Source of the DNA: Mangrovihabitans endophyticus
Lineage (GTDB): Bacteria; Actinomycetota; Actinomycetes; Mycobacteriales; Micromonosporaceae
Direction of reading: 5' to 3'
Assembly (NCBI RefSeq): GCF_014646155.1
Contig: NZ_BMMX01000010.1
Span: 69,544-133,543 of the forward strand
DNA: 64,000 nt
Shown here: piece after piece, positions 39,007-48,305 of the stretch
Position numbering within the stretch: the first letter of the stretch is position 1
Layout: each line of letters starts with the position of its first letter
Made by a program: the position numbers and the translations under genes
The notes under the pieces: generated by a model
What the model was told of the DNA's origin: nothing
The model's input: the letters and a program-made list of their open reading frames with translations, nothing else
The model's database searches: none

Positions 39007-40152
39007 ATGACGGGACGCACGGGAAGCACGCGCCGCAGCGTGATCACGGCTTCCGCCCTGGCGCAGCCGACCGCTTCGCTCTCGGGTTACACCATCGGCG
39101 TCACCGCCGACCGGCGCCGGGACGAGCTCGCCGGCCTGTTGGAGCACCGCGGGGCCCGGGTGGTGCTCGCGCCCGCGCTGCGCATCGTGCCCATCGCCGA
39201 CGACGCCGACCTGCGCAACGCCACCCGCGCCTGTCTGGAGACGCCTCCCGACATCGTGCTGGTCAATACCGGCATCGGCATGCGCGGGTGGCTGGAGGCG
39301 GCCGAGGGGTGGGGCCTCGCCGATCCGCTGCGGGGCGTGCTATCCCGGGCCTATCTGGTGGCGCGCGGTCCCAAGGCTCGCGCGGCCGTCCGTTCCGCGG
39401 GCCTGCAGGATCAGTGGTCACCGGAGGGCGAGAGCTTCGAAGAGGTCGTCGACCATCTCACCGGTCGCGGCATCGCGGGCCTGACCGTCGCCATCCAGTT
39501 GCACGGCGAGAGCCAGCCGGAATACACCGAAGCGCTGCGCAGCGCCGGCGCCCGGGTGGTCGAGTTGCCGGTGTACCGCTGGGCACCGCCGACCGACCCG
39601 GCTCCGCTGCACCGCTTGGTCGACCTGATCGCCGGGCATCTGGTGGACGCGGTCACTTTCACCTCGGCAGCGGCGGTGAGTGCGCTGCTGCGCGCGGCCG
39701 GCCCGGACACCGCTCCGCTCGTCGACGCCTTCCGCGCAGACGTTCTCGCGGCCTGCATCGGGCCGGTCACCGCGGCGCCGCTGCGACGACTCGACGTCCC
39801 CCTGGTCACGCCCGCCCGCGCGCGGCTGAGCACGCTGGTGCGTACGCTCGTCGACGAACTGCCGAAACGAGCGGTGACGTTGGTGGTGGCGGGCCATTCG
39901 CTGACGCTGCGCGGCCACGCCACCATCGTGGATGGTGAGCTCCGGCCGCTCGCACCGGCTCCCATGGCAGTGCTGCGCGCGCTCGCCTCGGCTCGCGGCC
40001 GGGTCTTGTCCCGGGCCGCGCTGTTGCAAGCGCTACCGCGCGGAGCCGACGAGCACGCCGTCGAGATGGCGGTGGCTCGGCTTCGGGCCGGGCTCGGGGC
40101 CACCGGCATCGTGCAGACAGTGGTGAAGCGGGGCTACCGCCTGCCCACCTGA
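39007..40152 (+). CDS. Uroporphyrinogen-III synthase-like protein fused to OmpR-type winged helix
   Basis: 381 residues. Residues 20-270 form a HemD domain: SGYTIGVTADRRRDELAGLLEHRG, the VARGPKARAAVRSAGL loop, QLHGES, YRWAPP, VTFTSAAAVSALL and CIGPVTAAPL. Residues 285-381 form a Trans_reg_C winged helix (LAPAPMAVLRALASARGRVLSRAALL ... AVEMAVARLRAGLG ... VVKRGYRLPT). This matches the mycobacterial Rv0260c type, often near nitrite/nitrate assimilation genes, where it may be a regulator sensing tetrapyrrole rather than a haem-pathway enzyme. No nir genes are near here. Start is uncertain. Confidence 0.85.
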   Translation: MTGRTGSTRRSVITASALAQPTASLSGYTIGVTADRRRDELAGLLEHRGARVVLAPALRIVPIADDADLRNATRACLETPPDIVLVNTGIGMRGWLEAAEGWGLADPLRGVLSRAYLVARGPKARAAVRSAGLQDQWSPEGESFEEVVDHLTGRGIAGLTVAIQLHGESQPEYTEALRSAGARVVELPVYRWAPPTDPAPLHRLVDLIAGHLVDAVTFTSAAAVSALLRAAGPDTAPLVDAFRADVLAACIGPVTAAPLRRLDVPLVTPARARLSTLVRTLVDELPKRAVTLVVAGHSLTLRGHATIVDGELRPLAPAPMAVLRALASARGRVLSRAALLQALPRGADEHAVEMAVARLRAGLGATGIVQTVVKRGYRLPT

Positions 40153-40225
40153 TCGCCGGGGAGACCTCCGTGTGCACACCGTCGCAGGAGCGTGTGCACA
40201 CGGACCTTCGTCGAGGGAGGGGACG

Positions 40226-40846
40226 TCACCCCACGGTGGCCGGCGAACCCCGTCCGTGCTCGTTGACGAGCGTTGCCATCGCGTGCTCCACGACACCGAC
40301 CAGCACGGTCTTCACCGAATCACGATGCCGGGCGTCACACATGATCAGCGGGACATGCGCCGGGATCGCCAGCGCCTCCCGGACCTCCGCCGGCTCGTAG
40401 CGAGGGGCACCATCGAAGCAGTTCAGGGCCACCAGGTACGGGAGGTGACGGTTCTCGAAGTAGTCGAGCGGAGCGAAGGCGTCGGTGATGCGGCGCGTGT
40501 CCACCAGCACCGCGGCGCCGACTGCGCCACGAATCAACTCGTCCCACATGAACCAGAACCGCGTCTGACCGGGCGTGCCGAACAGGTACAGGATCAGATC
40601 GTCGGCCATGGTGATCCGGCCGAAGTCCATGGCGACCGTGGTGGTCTCCTTGCCGGGCACCTTCGACGCGTCGTCAACGCCCTGGCCGGCCGAGGTCATA
40701 ACCGCCTCGGTGGTCAGCGGCTCGATCTCCGAGACCGCACCGACCAGCGTCGTCTTGCCCACGCCGAAACCGCCCGCAACGACGATTTTCGCGGAGGTGA
40801 TCTCCTTGGGTTGCGCCCCCGCCCGCTCAGAGCTTGCGAAGTCCAC
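40226..40846 (-). CDS. CvnD-type small GTPase
   Basis: 206 residues from a GTG at 40846 overlapping the DUF742 gene by 20 bases. Ras/MglA-like: G1 GGFGVGKTTLV, switch region with TTTVAMDFGRI, G3 LFGTPGQTRF; the G4 motif is altered to ALNCFDG instead of NKxD. Conservon GTPases partner with a DUF742 protein and a roadblock protein to relay signals from a sensor kinase at the membrane. Last gene of the four-gene cluster. Confidence 0.92.
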   Translation of the reverse strand: MDFASSERAGAQPKEITSAKIVVAGGFGVGKTTLVGAVSEIEPLTTEAVMTSAGQGVDDASKVPGKETTTVAMDFGRITMADDLILYLFGTPGQTRFWFMWDELIRGAVGAAVLVDTRRITDAFAPLDYFENRHLPYLVALNCFDGAPRYEPAEVREALAIPAHVPLIMCDARHRDSVKTVLVGVVEHAMATLVNEHGRGSPATVG

Positions 40847-41207
40847 TCAACACCCTTTCCAGCAGATCCATCCGCTCCGCGAAGCCTTCCTTGGGAGCGG
40901 CGCTGTGCAGCGACAACAGCCCGTCGGCGATCATGTCGGCGACGAGCACCCGGGCGACGCCCAGCGGGAGGCGCAGATACGCCCCGATTTCCGCGAGGGA
41001 CTGCGCCCGTGGTTCGCACAGCACGGCGATGCGGTACTTGTCATGCCCGGCGAACCGGGCCTCTTGCATGGCGGCCTGGCTGGCGACCAGGACGGCCTCG
41101 ATCGGAATGTCCCGTTGCGGTTCCGTACGCCCACGGGTGACCGCGTAGGGGCGAACCAACGCGCCACGTGGATCATGTGGCTGGGACGCACCCATGGTCG
41201 CGGTCAC
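40827..41207 (-). CDS. DUF742 protein (CvnC-type)
   Basis: 126 residues from a GTG at 41207, or the ATG at 41195. It contains the DUF742 pattern: VRPYAVTRGRTEPQRDIPIEA and, later, SLAEIGAYLRLPLGVARVLVADM, a winged-helix-like segment, then LERVLSGLRKL. Conserved partner of Cvn GTPases; likely DNA- or protein-binding adaptor. Confidence 0.92.
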   Translation of the reverse strand: MTATMGASQPHDPRGALVRPYAVTRGRTEPQRDIPIEAVLVASQAAMQEARFAGHDKYRIAVLCEPRAQSLAEIGAYLRLPLGVARVLVADMIADGLLSLHSAAPKEGFAERMDLLERVLSGLRKL

Positions 41208-41224
41208 CTCTTCTCTCGGGCGCG

Positions 41225-41638
41225 TCAGACCTGATGCCCGACGGTCTCGCGGGGCGCGGGCACCAATGCGGCACCCACCCGCTCCACGAGCAGGGCCATC
41301 TCGTAGCCGACCTGACCGACGTCGCAGCTCCGTGCGGCCAGGACCGCCATCGAGGAGCCGTCGCTGATGGACATCAGGAACAGATAGCCGCTCTCCATCT
41401 CGATGATGGTCTGCTGCACCTCACCGGCGCTGAACATGCGCGACGCGCCGTCGGTCAGGCTGACCACGCCGGAGGTGATCGCCGCGAGCTGGTCGGCACG
41501 ATCCGGGGGCAGATCGCGGGAGGACGCCAGCAACAGGCCGTCCGCGGAGACCGCGACGACGTGTGCGATGCCGGCGACGCTGTCGGCGAAATTACTGAGC
41601 AGCCAGCCCATGTCCTGCATGGTGGGGGGCCTGGTCAC
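41225..41638 (-). CDS. Roadblock/LC7 domain protein (CvnB-type)
   Basis: 137 residues from a GTG at 41638 overlapping the kinase TAG by one base. Roadblock fold: MGWLLSNFADSVAGIAHVVAVSADGLLLASS, then QTIIEMESGYLFLMSISDGSSMAVLA. Roadblock proteins act as GTPase-activating or scaffolding partners for Ras-like GTPases. Confidence 0.93.
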   Translation of the reverse strand: MTRPPTMQDMGWLLSNFADSVAGIAHVVAVSADGLLLASSRDLPPDRADQLAAITSGVVSLTDGASRMFSAGEVQQTIIEMESGYLFLMSISDGSSMAVLAARSCDVGQVGYEMALLVERVGAALVPAPRETVGHQV

Positions 41639-44600
41639 TAGTCGTTCTCCTTCGGAGCAGGGGCGCCTGCCGACGCGGTTTCGTTTTCCGCGCTGCCGGC
41701 AGTACGCCCGCGTTGCACACCTCGGTGGTACGCAGAGAGGAGGCCTCGTACCTCGTCGGGGCTGCGACGGTTCTGGTTGCGCTGGCCGGTCTGAACTCCA
41801 CCGGGGACGAGCTGGGCCTGCGGCACCCGCTTGGGCAACCCGGAGCGGGTGGTGCCGGCGTCCTGAGGTTGCGCCGCTGCCATCGCCCGCTGCCATCCTT
41901 CGTCGGCGGCGGTCCGCCACGCTTCCGTTCCCGCATCGCGCTGGCGGGGGACGCTCGGCGAACCACCGTTCTCGGTGCCGGCTGTCGCCGACGCGCCGGC
42001 CGTTGCCGACCGAGATCCATTGTGCACGTTGCCCACCGACGAGGCACCTTCGGATGCCTGTTCGCTCGCGCCAGGTGAGCGTTCGCGCATCGGCTCCGTA
42101 CCGGGCGCGGCCGGTTCCCGGCGGGGCAGGGGTCGCCCGGTGGACCCGCCGCCGGTGTTCGGTGCGCCTCCGGTCGCCGGGCCTGCTCCACCCGGCTGTG
42201 CGGATGCCGGTGCCGCATTGGGCGAGCCGGTGGACCGGGTGACCCCGGACCGGTTCGCCGACGACCCCGCGGCGGCGGGCGCCGCAGACGCGGATGCGTC
42301 GGCCGCGGGCGAGGCCGTGCCGGACGGGGTCGGTGGCGGCGCGTACCCCGCGGTCGGCATGCCCCAATCGTCGGGGTCCTGTCCGTCCCTGCCGCGGAAC
42401 CAACTCTGCTGCATCTGCAGGAAGATCGGCGCTTCGGACCGATCCTCGGCCGGCGCGCGCGCGGGAGGCGGTGGCGGCGTCGGCATCGACGCGAGCGCGG
42501 CACCCCAACCGTTCGGGTGAGGGCTGGCCGGCACCGGCGGGGGCGGAACCTTTCGCCCGTCCGGAGTGATGAAACCGACCGCCACCTGGAGATCCGGCGA
42601 GGCGGAGGGCCGGACGGTGGGATAGGCCACCGTGGGCGATCCGAGCGCGGTCGGCGGGGGCACCGCCGACTCCGGGGCCATCCCGCCGAATGCCGTCCGG
42701 TCGGGCGCGGCCTGCCCGCCACGGGCGTACGCCGGTGACGGGGGTGCGGACGCGGGCGGCGCCGAGGCGGGTGGGGCGGACGCCGGCGGAGCGGACGCGG
42801 GCGACTGGGCAACCGGCTGCGCGGTACGCGTCGGCAGCGGCGGACGGTCGGCGGTGGGCGCGAAGCTCGGCGACACCGGACGCTGCGACGGCATCGCCGG
42901 CAGTGCCGGGTGCTGCGGGAGTTCCGGGTTCTGCTGGCCCCACGGCTCCGGAGCGATCGCCGGCAGGGTCGCCACGCCGCCGCGGGATCCTCCTTGGCTG
43001 TCCCAGGACGATGGGCCGCTGTCCAACTGGGGCGTGCGGCTGGTGCGCGGCGGGTCGATCGGCTGACCGGGGACGATCACGATGGACGCGGGCAGCATGA
43101 CGTGAGCGATCGTGCCGCCGTCCATGTTGGCGCGCAGCTCGATCCGGATGCCGTAGCGGCTGGCCAGCCGGCCGACCACGGCCAGACCCATCAGCCGGAA
43201 CGCGGCCACGTCGACGCTCGGCGGCTCGCTCAGCCGCCGGTTGAGCGTGCTCATCTGCTCCGCGGACATGCCCAGTCCCCGGTCCTCCACCTGTACGACG
43301 ACGTAGTCTCGGACGCGACGCGCGTCCGCCACCACGGTGGTGTTGGGCGGGGAGAAGCGGGTGGCGTTGTCCAGGAGCTCCGCGATCAGCCGGACCACGT
43401 CGTTCACCGCCGCGGCGGTGATGGAGAGGTCGGTGTCGATGGCCCCGAACTCGATGCGGTTGTAGAGCTCCACCTCGGACTGCGCCGCGCGCAAGGCGTC
43501 GATCAGCAGCGCGTCCTCGCGACGTGGGGCGCTGGAGTCGGCCCCGGCGAGCACCAGCAGGTTCTCGTCGTTGCGGCGCATCCGGGTGGCCAGGTGGTCC
43601 AGCTCGAACAACTGGGCGAGGCGCTTGGGGTCTTCTTCCCCGCGCTCGATCTGGTCCAGCTCACCGATCATCCGGTCGACCAGGTTCTGCGAGCGCCGGG
43701 CCAGGTTGAGGAACATCGCCGAGACGCTGGTCCGCAGCGCGGCCTGCTCGGCGGCGATGCGGACGGCCTCCCGGTGGACCACGTTGAAGGCCTGGGCCAC
43801 CTGACCGACCTCGTCGCGGTTCTCCAACCGGATCGGGTCACGCACCTGCCGGACGATGTCCTCGGCACCGCCGTCACCGAGGTTGCGGGCATCGCGTAGC
43901 CGCGCCACGGCATCGGGAAGGTCGCGGTTGGCCACGGAGAGCGCGCCCTCCCGCAGCCGCCGCAGCGAAAGGTTGAGCGACCGGGCCAGCACGACCGCCA
44001 GCGCGATGGCGAGAATGAGCACGATCAGAACGGCAACCGACTCGAGTGCGGCCTGCCGGCTGGCCGACGCGGTGTCGTCCGCCGCGAGGTCGACGATGCG
44101 CGACTCGAGCCGTTGCTCTGCCCAGCGCATCAGGTCCACCACGGCGCCCAGGGACTGCCTGACGTCGGACGGGGGCACCGGCTCCGCGCGGGCGAACCGG
44201 GTCGACACGTCGTCGGCCAGGTTGACCGCGTCACCGGTCACCGTGCTGTCCACGAGTTCCTGCTGCGCCGGGCTGGCCACCAGGGAGAAGGCGAGCAGTG
44301 CCTCCTGCTGGCTGGTCTGGGTGGCGATGAACGCCGACAGCGCCTCATCGCTGGTGTCCCCCACCGCCCGGGCCGCGTACGCGGTGGCCTCCTGGTCGGA
44401 GGTGCCGGCCTTGGCTCGGGTGAACGCGGCGAGGGCCCGCAGTCCGTCGGCCACGGTCCCCTCACCGGCGAACTGGCCCACCGAGTCCACGTAGCCGACC
44501 AGGTCGGTGATCACCACGCCGTAGCGAAGGACCGCCTCGGTGACGGTGATCTCGTTCCGGTTGCTGACCTGCGTTCGAGTGGCGTCCAGCGTCTTGAGGT

Positions 44601-45039
44601 GGTCGTCGATCCGGTTCAACCGATCCGCCACCGAGTCCGGCGGATCCGCCAGATCGCGGCGATCCTGGTTGTACTCCTGGATGCGTCGGTCCGTCGCGTC
44701 CACGGCCGCGGTGTAGGCGGACGCGGCCGGCTTGTCGGCATCCGAACCGGCCGGCGTCGCGAGGAACGCGGCCGCGCTCATGCGCTCGTCCTGCATGGCC
44801 TGCGTCACCTGGGACAGCCGCGTGGCGAGGCGAGTGAGATCCTCGACCTGCCCGGCGGCGACCGCCCGCCCGCCGATGTCCACCAGCCGTACGCCCGCGA
44901 GCGCCAGCACGGCCAACAACGGCACCAGAAGGATCAGGCCCAGTTTGGACCGGATCCGGGCATCTCGCAGGCGCGGAAGGCCGCGTCGCTGCCTGCCCGG
45001 CGACGCAATGCCGATCGGCGTCGAAGATCCGGTGCTCAA
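41638..45039 (-). CDS. Nitrate/nitrite-sensor-type histidine kinase (CvnA) with long Pro-rich tail
   Basis: 1133 residues from a TTG at 45039, with GAGGAG 6 bases upstream. TM1 about 28-50, extracellular NIT-type helical sensor (55-328), TM2 about 330-352, HAMP, then the atypical phosphoacceptor helix FELDHLATRMRRNDENLLVLA (His near 482; shown here in full length 20 or less as DHLATRMRRNDENLLVL) and HATPase motifs ELLDNATRFSPP (about 557) and VEDRGLGMS. The final 480 residues are disordered Pro/Ser/Ala-rich, including PPASAPPASAPPASAPP repeats and a conserved WFRGRDGQDPDDWGMP patch. First gene of the Cvn operon; autophosphorylation activity in this class is uncertain. Confidence 0.9.
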   Translation of the reverse strand: MSTGSSTPIGIASPGRQRRGLPRLRDARIRSKLGLILLVPLLAVLALAGVRLVDIGGRAVAAGQVEDLTRLATRLSQVTQAMQDERMSAAAFLATPAGSDADKPAASAYTAAVDATDRRIQEYNQDRRDLADPPDSVADRLNRIDDHLKTLDATRTQVSNRNEITVTEAVLRYGVVITDLVGYVDSVGQFAGEGTVADGLRALAAFTRAKAGTSDQEATAYAARAVGDTSDEALSAFIATQTSQQEALLAFSLVASPAQQELVDSTVTGDAVNLADDVSTRFARAEPVPPSDVRQSLGAVVDLMRWAEQRLESRIVDLAADDTASASRQAALESVAVLIVLILAIALAVVLARSLNLSLRRLREGALSVANRDLPDAVARLRDARNLGDGGAEDIVRQVRDPIRLENRDEVGQVAQAFNVVHREAVRIAAEQAALRTSVSAMFLNLARRSQNLVDRMIGELDQIERGEEDPKRLAQLFELDHLATRMRRNDENLLVLAGADSSAPRREDALLIDALRAAQSEVELYNRIEFGAIDTDLSITAAAVNDVVRLIAELLDNATRFSPPNTTVVADARRVRDYVVVQVEDRGLGMSAEQMSTLNRRLSEPPSVDVAAFRLMGLAVVGRLASRYGIRIELRANMDGGTIAHVMLPASIVIVPGQPIDPPRTSRTPQLDSGPSSWDSQGGSRGGVATLPAIAPEPWGQQNPELPQHPALPAMPSQRPVSPSFAPTADRPPLPTRTAQPVAQSPASAPPASAPPASAPPASAPPSPAYARGGQAAPDRTAFGGMAPESAVPPPTALGSPTVAYPTVRPSASPDLQVAVGFITPDGRKVPPPPVPASPHPNGWGAALASMPTPPPPPARAPAEDRSEAPIFLQMQQSWFRGRDGQDPDDWGMPTAGYAPPPTPSGTASPAADASASAAPAAAGSSANRSGVTRSTGSPNAAPASAQPGGAGPATGGAPNTGGGSTGRPLPRREPAAPGTEPMRERSPGASEQASEGASSVGNVHNGSRSATAGASATAGTENGGSPSVPRQRDAGTEAWRTAADEGWQRAMAAAQPQDAGTTRSGLPKRVPQAQLVPGGVQTGQRNQNRRSPDEVRGLLSAYHRGVQRGRTAGSAENETASAGAPAPKEND

Positions 45040-45475
45040 AGTGTCTCCTCGGTGTCCATCCCCGCATTTCTTCGCGCGTAGGGCGTCGGCGGCCCGGCCA
45101 AGGTACGTGCGGCGAAGCACGTGCCACACGCGGCACGGCCGCGATTTCATCAGAACTCACATAGCTTTGGGAAGCCTGGGATCCTCCGCGAAGGTCATGA
45201 TTCCACGCGGCACAATCCCCTGTTCGCATCGACAATCGACAGCTCGCCGCTTTGACGTGCGCGAATATGACCTTGGCAACCGTGCGTGTTTCCTTGGTCA
45301 CACTTTCGCCGGAAGATTCCAACCACTATGTGGGAAGTGCGTCTCGCCGCCATCGACAGGCGCAGCTTGACCGGGGACCTTCACGTTGGCAAGGTTTGCC
45401 GCGATCGAACGGACACCTTGTCCGTGTTCGCGGGGTCCACGACGGACACCGTAGCGCCATGAGGAGACACTCACC
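45040..45475. promoter_or_regulatory. Divergent regulatory region between the Cvn operon and the binding-protein gene
   Basis: 436 bp without genes, AT-richer at 45165-45350. Both borders carry GAGGAGAC ribosome sites. A perfect dyad CGGACA-CCT-TGTCCG lies at 45410-45424, 52 bp before the lipoprotein gene, and a second GTCC-ACGAC-GGAC follows at 45435-45447, together forming a candidate operator. A hairpin CGTGCC-ACACGC-GGCACG is at about 45120-45137. Confidence 0.5.
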
Positions 45476-46636
45476 GTGAGGTTCACCCGCCGCATCACGG
45501 CGTCGCTCGCCGCGTCGACGCTCATCTCCGCCACCCTGGCGGGCTGCACCTCCGACGATGCGGCCGAGGCCACCGAACTCGTCATCGGCGCCGACTTGGC
45601 GTCCGGGTCGTCGGTGGACAACTCCTACGCCCGCGCCCTGCAGCTACGCGTCGAGCAGATCAACGCCTCGGGGCAGCTCGGCAATCGTCGGCTCGTGCTG
45701 CGCATCCAGGAGAATCGCTCGGACAGCACCACATCGTTGCGCAACATCAGCACCTTCGCCGACGACCCGAACGTGGTCGGCGTGATCACCGGCGCCTGCG
45801 GCGAGTGCGCCGCCGGCGCCGCCAAGACGATCAACGACAAGCACATCCCGACCATCGCGCTGGCCGCGGCCTCCGAGGTGAGTAATCCGGTGGCCGAGCG
45901 GCGGTACCTGTTCAAGCTCGGTCCGAACGCACCGGACAGCGCCGCCACCATGGTCAACGAGCTGACTCGGACCAAGACCGCCAGCGCCGCGGTGCTCTAT
46001 ACCGACGATCTCTACGGCCACGACGCCTTCTCGTCCGTACGGTCCGAGCTCGACAAGGCCGGCGTGAAGCTGAAGACCTCCACCATGGTCAAGCCGAACG
46101 CCACCGACATCACGCAGGCGGTGGGCACGCTGACCGACAGCGAGCCGCAGGCCCTGATCGTGCTGACCGGCTCGGACCAGGCGACGCTCGCGGCGATCAG
46201 CGCGAAGGCGGACGATTACAAGGGCAAGGTCTACTTCGATGCCGAGGCAGCCGCGGACCTGTTCGTACCCGAGGACGCCGCGGATGCCACCAACAACGCG
46301 ATCATGGTCTTCACCCAGATCCTGGCGATCGACGACGTCATCGCGACCACCCCGGCGAAGGCCGCGCGCAAGCAGTGGTTCCGCGACTACACCTCGCGGT
46401 ACGGCAGCTACTCCGGGGTCGCCGCGTTTGCGGCGGATGCCGTCGATCTCATCGCGAACGCCGCCGCCCGGGTCGGCAACGACCGCGATCGCATTCGTGA
46501 CCTGATCGAGACGTCGCAGATGGATGGCCTGACCGGAGCCATCCGGCTCACCCCGGACAACCACTCCGGCTTGATGCCCCAGGCCCTGACCTTGCTCGTC
46601 GCGCGCAGCGGGCGCTGGCGGATCGCCGGCGGCTGA
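45476..46636 (+). CDS. Type 1 periplasmic-binding lipoprotein (branched-chain amino acid-like)
   Basis: 386 residues from a GTG at 45476 with GAGGAG upstream. Lipoprotein signal with lipobox LAGC (Cys24). The mature part has the Leu/Ile/Val-binding fold: LVIGADLASGSSVDNSYARALQL, VVGVITGACGECAAGAA, ALAAASEVSNP, VLYTDDLYGHDAFSS, and IVLTGSDQATLAA. No permease or ATPase is adjacent, so it may serve as a sensor component; it is divergent from the Cvn kinase gene. Ligand unknown. Confidence 0.85.
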   Translation: MRFTRRITASLAASTLISATLAGCTSDDAAEATELVIGADLASGSSVDNSYARALQLRVEQINASGQLGNRRLVLRIQENRSDSTTSLRNISTFADDPNVVGVITGACGECAAGAAKTINDKHIPTIALAAASEVSNPVAERRYLFKLGPNAPDSAATMVNELTRTKTASAAVLYTDDLYGHDAFSSVRSELDKAGVKLKTSTMVKPNATDITQAVGTLTDSEPQALIVLTGSDQATLAAISAKADDYKGKVYFDAEAAADLFVPEDAADATNNAIMVFTQILAIDDVIATTPAKAARKQWFRDYTSRYGSYSGVAAFAADAVDLIANAAARVGNDRDRIRDLIETSQMDGLTGAIRLTPDNHSGLMPQALTLLVARSGRWRIAGG

Positions 46637-46650
46637 GCGGTGACACGGTG

Positions 46651-46684
46651 CCGGACACGGGCCAGGGTGACAGCCCGTGTCCGG
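46651..46684 (+). terminator. Terminator after the binding-protein gene
   Basis: A perfect 12-bp stem: CCGGACACGGGC / GCCCGTGTCCGG with a 10-base loop, 14 bp after the stop codon. Confidence 0.85.
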
Positions 46685-46778
46685 ACCACAACACCCCTGT
46701 GCCGTCGGCTTTTGGGCCGCCTTAAGAACGACGGTCAGGACTGGCCTTGCCCACCGGTAATTCCGTAACGTGCCCGGC

Positions 46779-48305
46779 ATGACATTTCGGACCTGGGCCA
46801 AGCTCCTGGCCGCGACGCTCGGTGTCGGCGCACTGGCCGCGGCGAGCCAGCTCGGAGTCGCGTACGGCTTGGGCATCCTGCGCCTCACCCGGGTCCTCGA
46901 CGTCCAGGAGCGCGACCAGTGGGTGGCGCAGCTCTCCTGGGTCGCCTGGATCGCGACGACCTCCGGCGTCGTCGGCGCGCTGAGCGGTGCGCGACTGCTG
47001 ACGCTGTGGAGCCGCCGGAGCAACCCCGAGCGATCGGAGGCGGACCCGGACGCGGCCGGCGAGGCATCCACCGGGGCGTCCCGTTCGACCACCCCGGGCA
47101 CCGGCGCGGTCCTCGCCCTGGCGGTGGCTGCCGGGGTGGGTGCGGCCGTGACCGTGCCGCTCACCATGCAGCCCGCCCGCACCGCCCAGGTCATCGGCGT
47201 GCATCCGGTCTTCGTCATCGGCCTGTGTGCCGCGCTCGGCGCGGTGGTCGGCATCGCCGCCGGATTCGCCTCGGTGACCCGCACGGTGGCGCGCTGGAGT
47301 TGCACCGCGATGGGTGCCGCGGTGTGGGTGCTGGCGGTGGTCTCGGTGGCGCCCAGCCTGGGCGTGCGCGATCCGCTCCCCTCTGCACGGCTCGGCGTGT
47401 TCGACGCCGGCTTCCTCGCCCCGGCGGTCACCCAGCGGACCGCGCTGTTCACCATGCCCGCGGTGGCGCTGCTGCTCGGCGCGGCCCTGGGCTGGGCCGC
47501 CCGGCGGCGGGAGTTCCCGATGCTGAGCGTCGCCCTGGCCGGGCTGCCCGGCCCGGCGTTGCTCACCCTGGCCTACCTGATCGCCGGCCCCGGCACCGGC
47601 GCGCACCGCTATCAGGTGGTGCCGTACTGGGCGGCGATGACCGCCGCGGGCGCCGGCGTGCTGGGGTCGGTGCTGGCGGCGGTGCTCCGTCGCGGGGACC
47701 ACGACGAGGCGGATGTGGACGACGAGCCCACCGCCGAGCAACCGAGCGCTGCGGCAGGCCCGCCGCAGCAACCCGGACCACAGCAACCCGGACCACAGCG
47801 GCCCGCGACGCCCGCCTCGGCACCTTCCGACGACGCACCGAAGGCCCCCTCCCCGGCGCCGACCGCCGAGCCGGAGCGACACGAAACCCCACCGAAAGCG
47901 TCACCGCCGCGCGAGGCCGCCAGGCCCGACCGCGAGGCCGCCAGGCCCGACCGCAAACCCGCGAGGCCCGACGGCACGGAGGCAACCACCGGCGTACGCC
48001 CGGAGCGTGCCGCCGCGAGTCGGCGCTCCACCATGGCGGATGCGTTCCGCGGACGCACCGGGGAATGGCCGACCAGCCGCGGCGGTCGCCCGGCCGGCCC
48101 GCCCGAGGCGGCCGGTGGGGTGGCGCTCGGCGACCAGACCGCGCCGCTGGCAACGGCGCCCGAGCCGTCGGCCGCACAGGAGGAACCGAAGCGGCGCGGG
48201 CGTTTCGGCCGCAAGCGCCACGACGACGAGTTCGTGGACTGGGTGAACGGCCTCGGCTCGTCCGGGCGGCCGGACGGATCCGCCGCCGGGGCCGACCGGC
48301 CCTGA
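46779..48305 (+). CDS. Unknown multi-TM protein with disordered Pro/Arg-rich tail
   Basis: 508 residues from an ATG at 46779. The N-terminal half has about eight hydrophobic helices (at about 8-30, 48-68, 105-125, 140-165, 170-195, 212-232, 240-265, 278-300), in a layout like actinobacterial proteins of unknown function. The C-terminal 200 residues are disordered and carry repeats (PGPQQPGPQ; EAARPD and KPARPD units), then a short motif-like end RRGRFGRKRHDDEFVDWVNGL (key residues Asp-Glu-Phe-Val-Asp-Trp). I do not recognise the family. Its transcript is separated from the upstream gene by a strong terminator. Confidence 0.7.
   Translation: MTFRTWAKLLAATLGVGALAAASQLGVAYGLGILRLTRVLDVQERDQWVAQLSWVAWIATTSGVVGALSGARLLTLWSRRSNPERSEADPDAAGEASTGASRSTTPGTGAVLALAVAAGVGAAVTVPLTMQPARTAQVIGVHPVFVIGLCAALGAVVGIAAGFASVTRTVARWSCTAMGAAVWVLAVVSVAPSLGVRDPLPSARLGVFDAGFLAPAVTQRTALFTMPAVALLLGAALGWAARRREFPMLSVALAGLPGPALLTLAYLIAGPGTGAHRYQVVPYWAAMTAAGAGVLGSVLAAVLRRGDHDEADVDDEPTAEQPSAAAGPPQQPGPQQPGPQRPATPASAPSDDAPKAPSPAPTAEPERHETPPKASPPREAARPDREAARPDRKPARPDGTEATTGVRPERAAASRRSTMADAFRGRTGEWPTSRGGRPAGPPEAAGGVALGDQTAPLATAPEPSAAQEEPKRRGRFGRKRHDDEFVDWVNGLGSSGRPDGSAAGADRP

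Noticed and set aside
38684-39010. Possible 108-residue gene overlapping the HemD-like start by ATGA
   Set aside because: No domain, mixed codon usage, no good ribosome site; the overlap alone is weak evidence.
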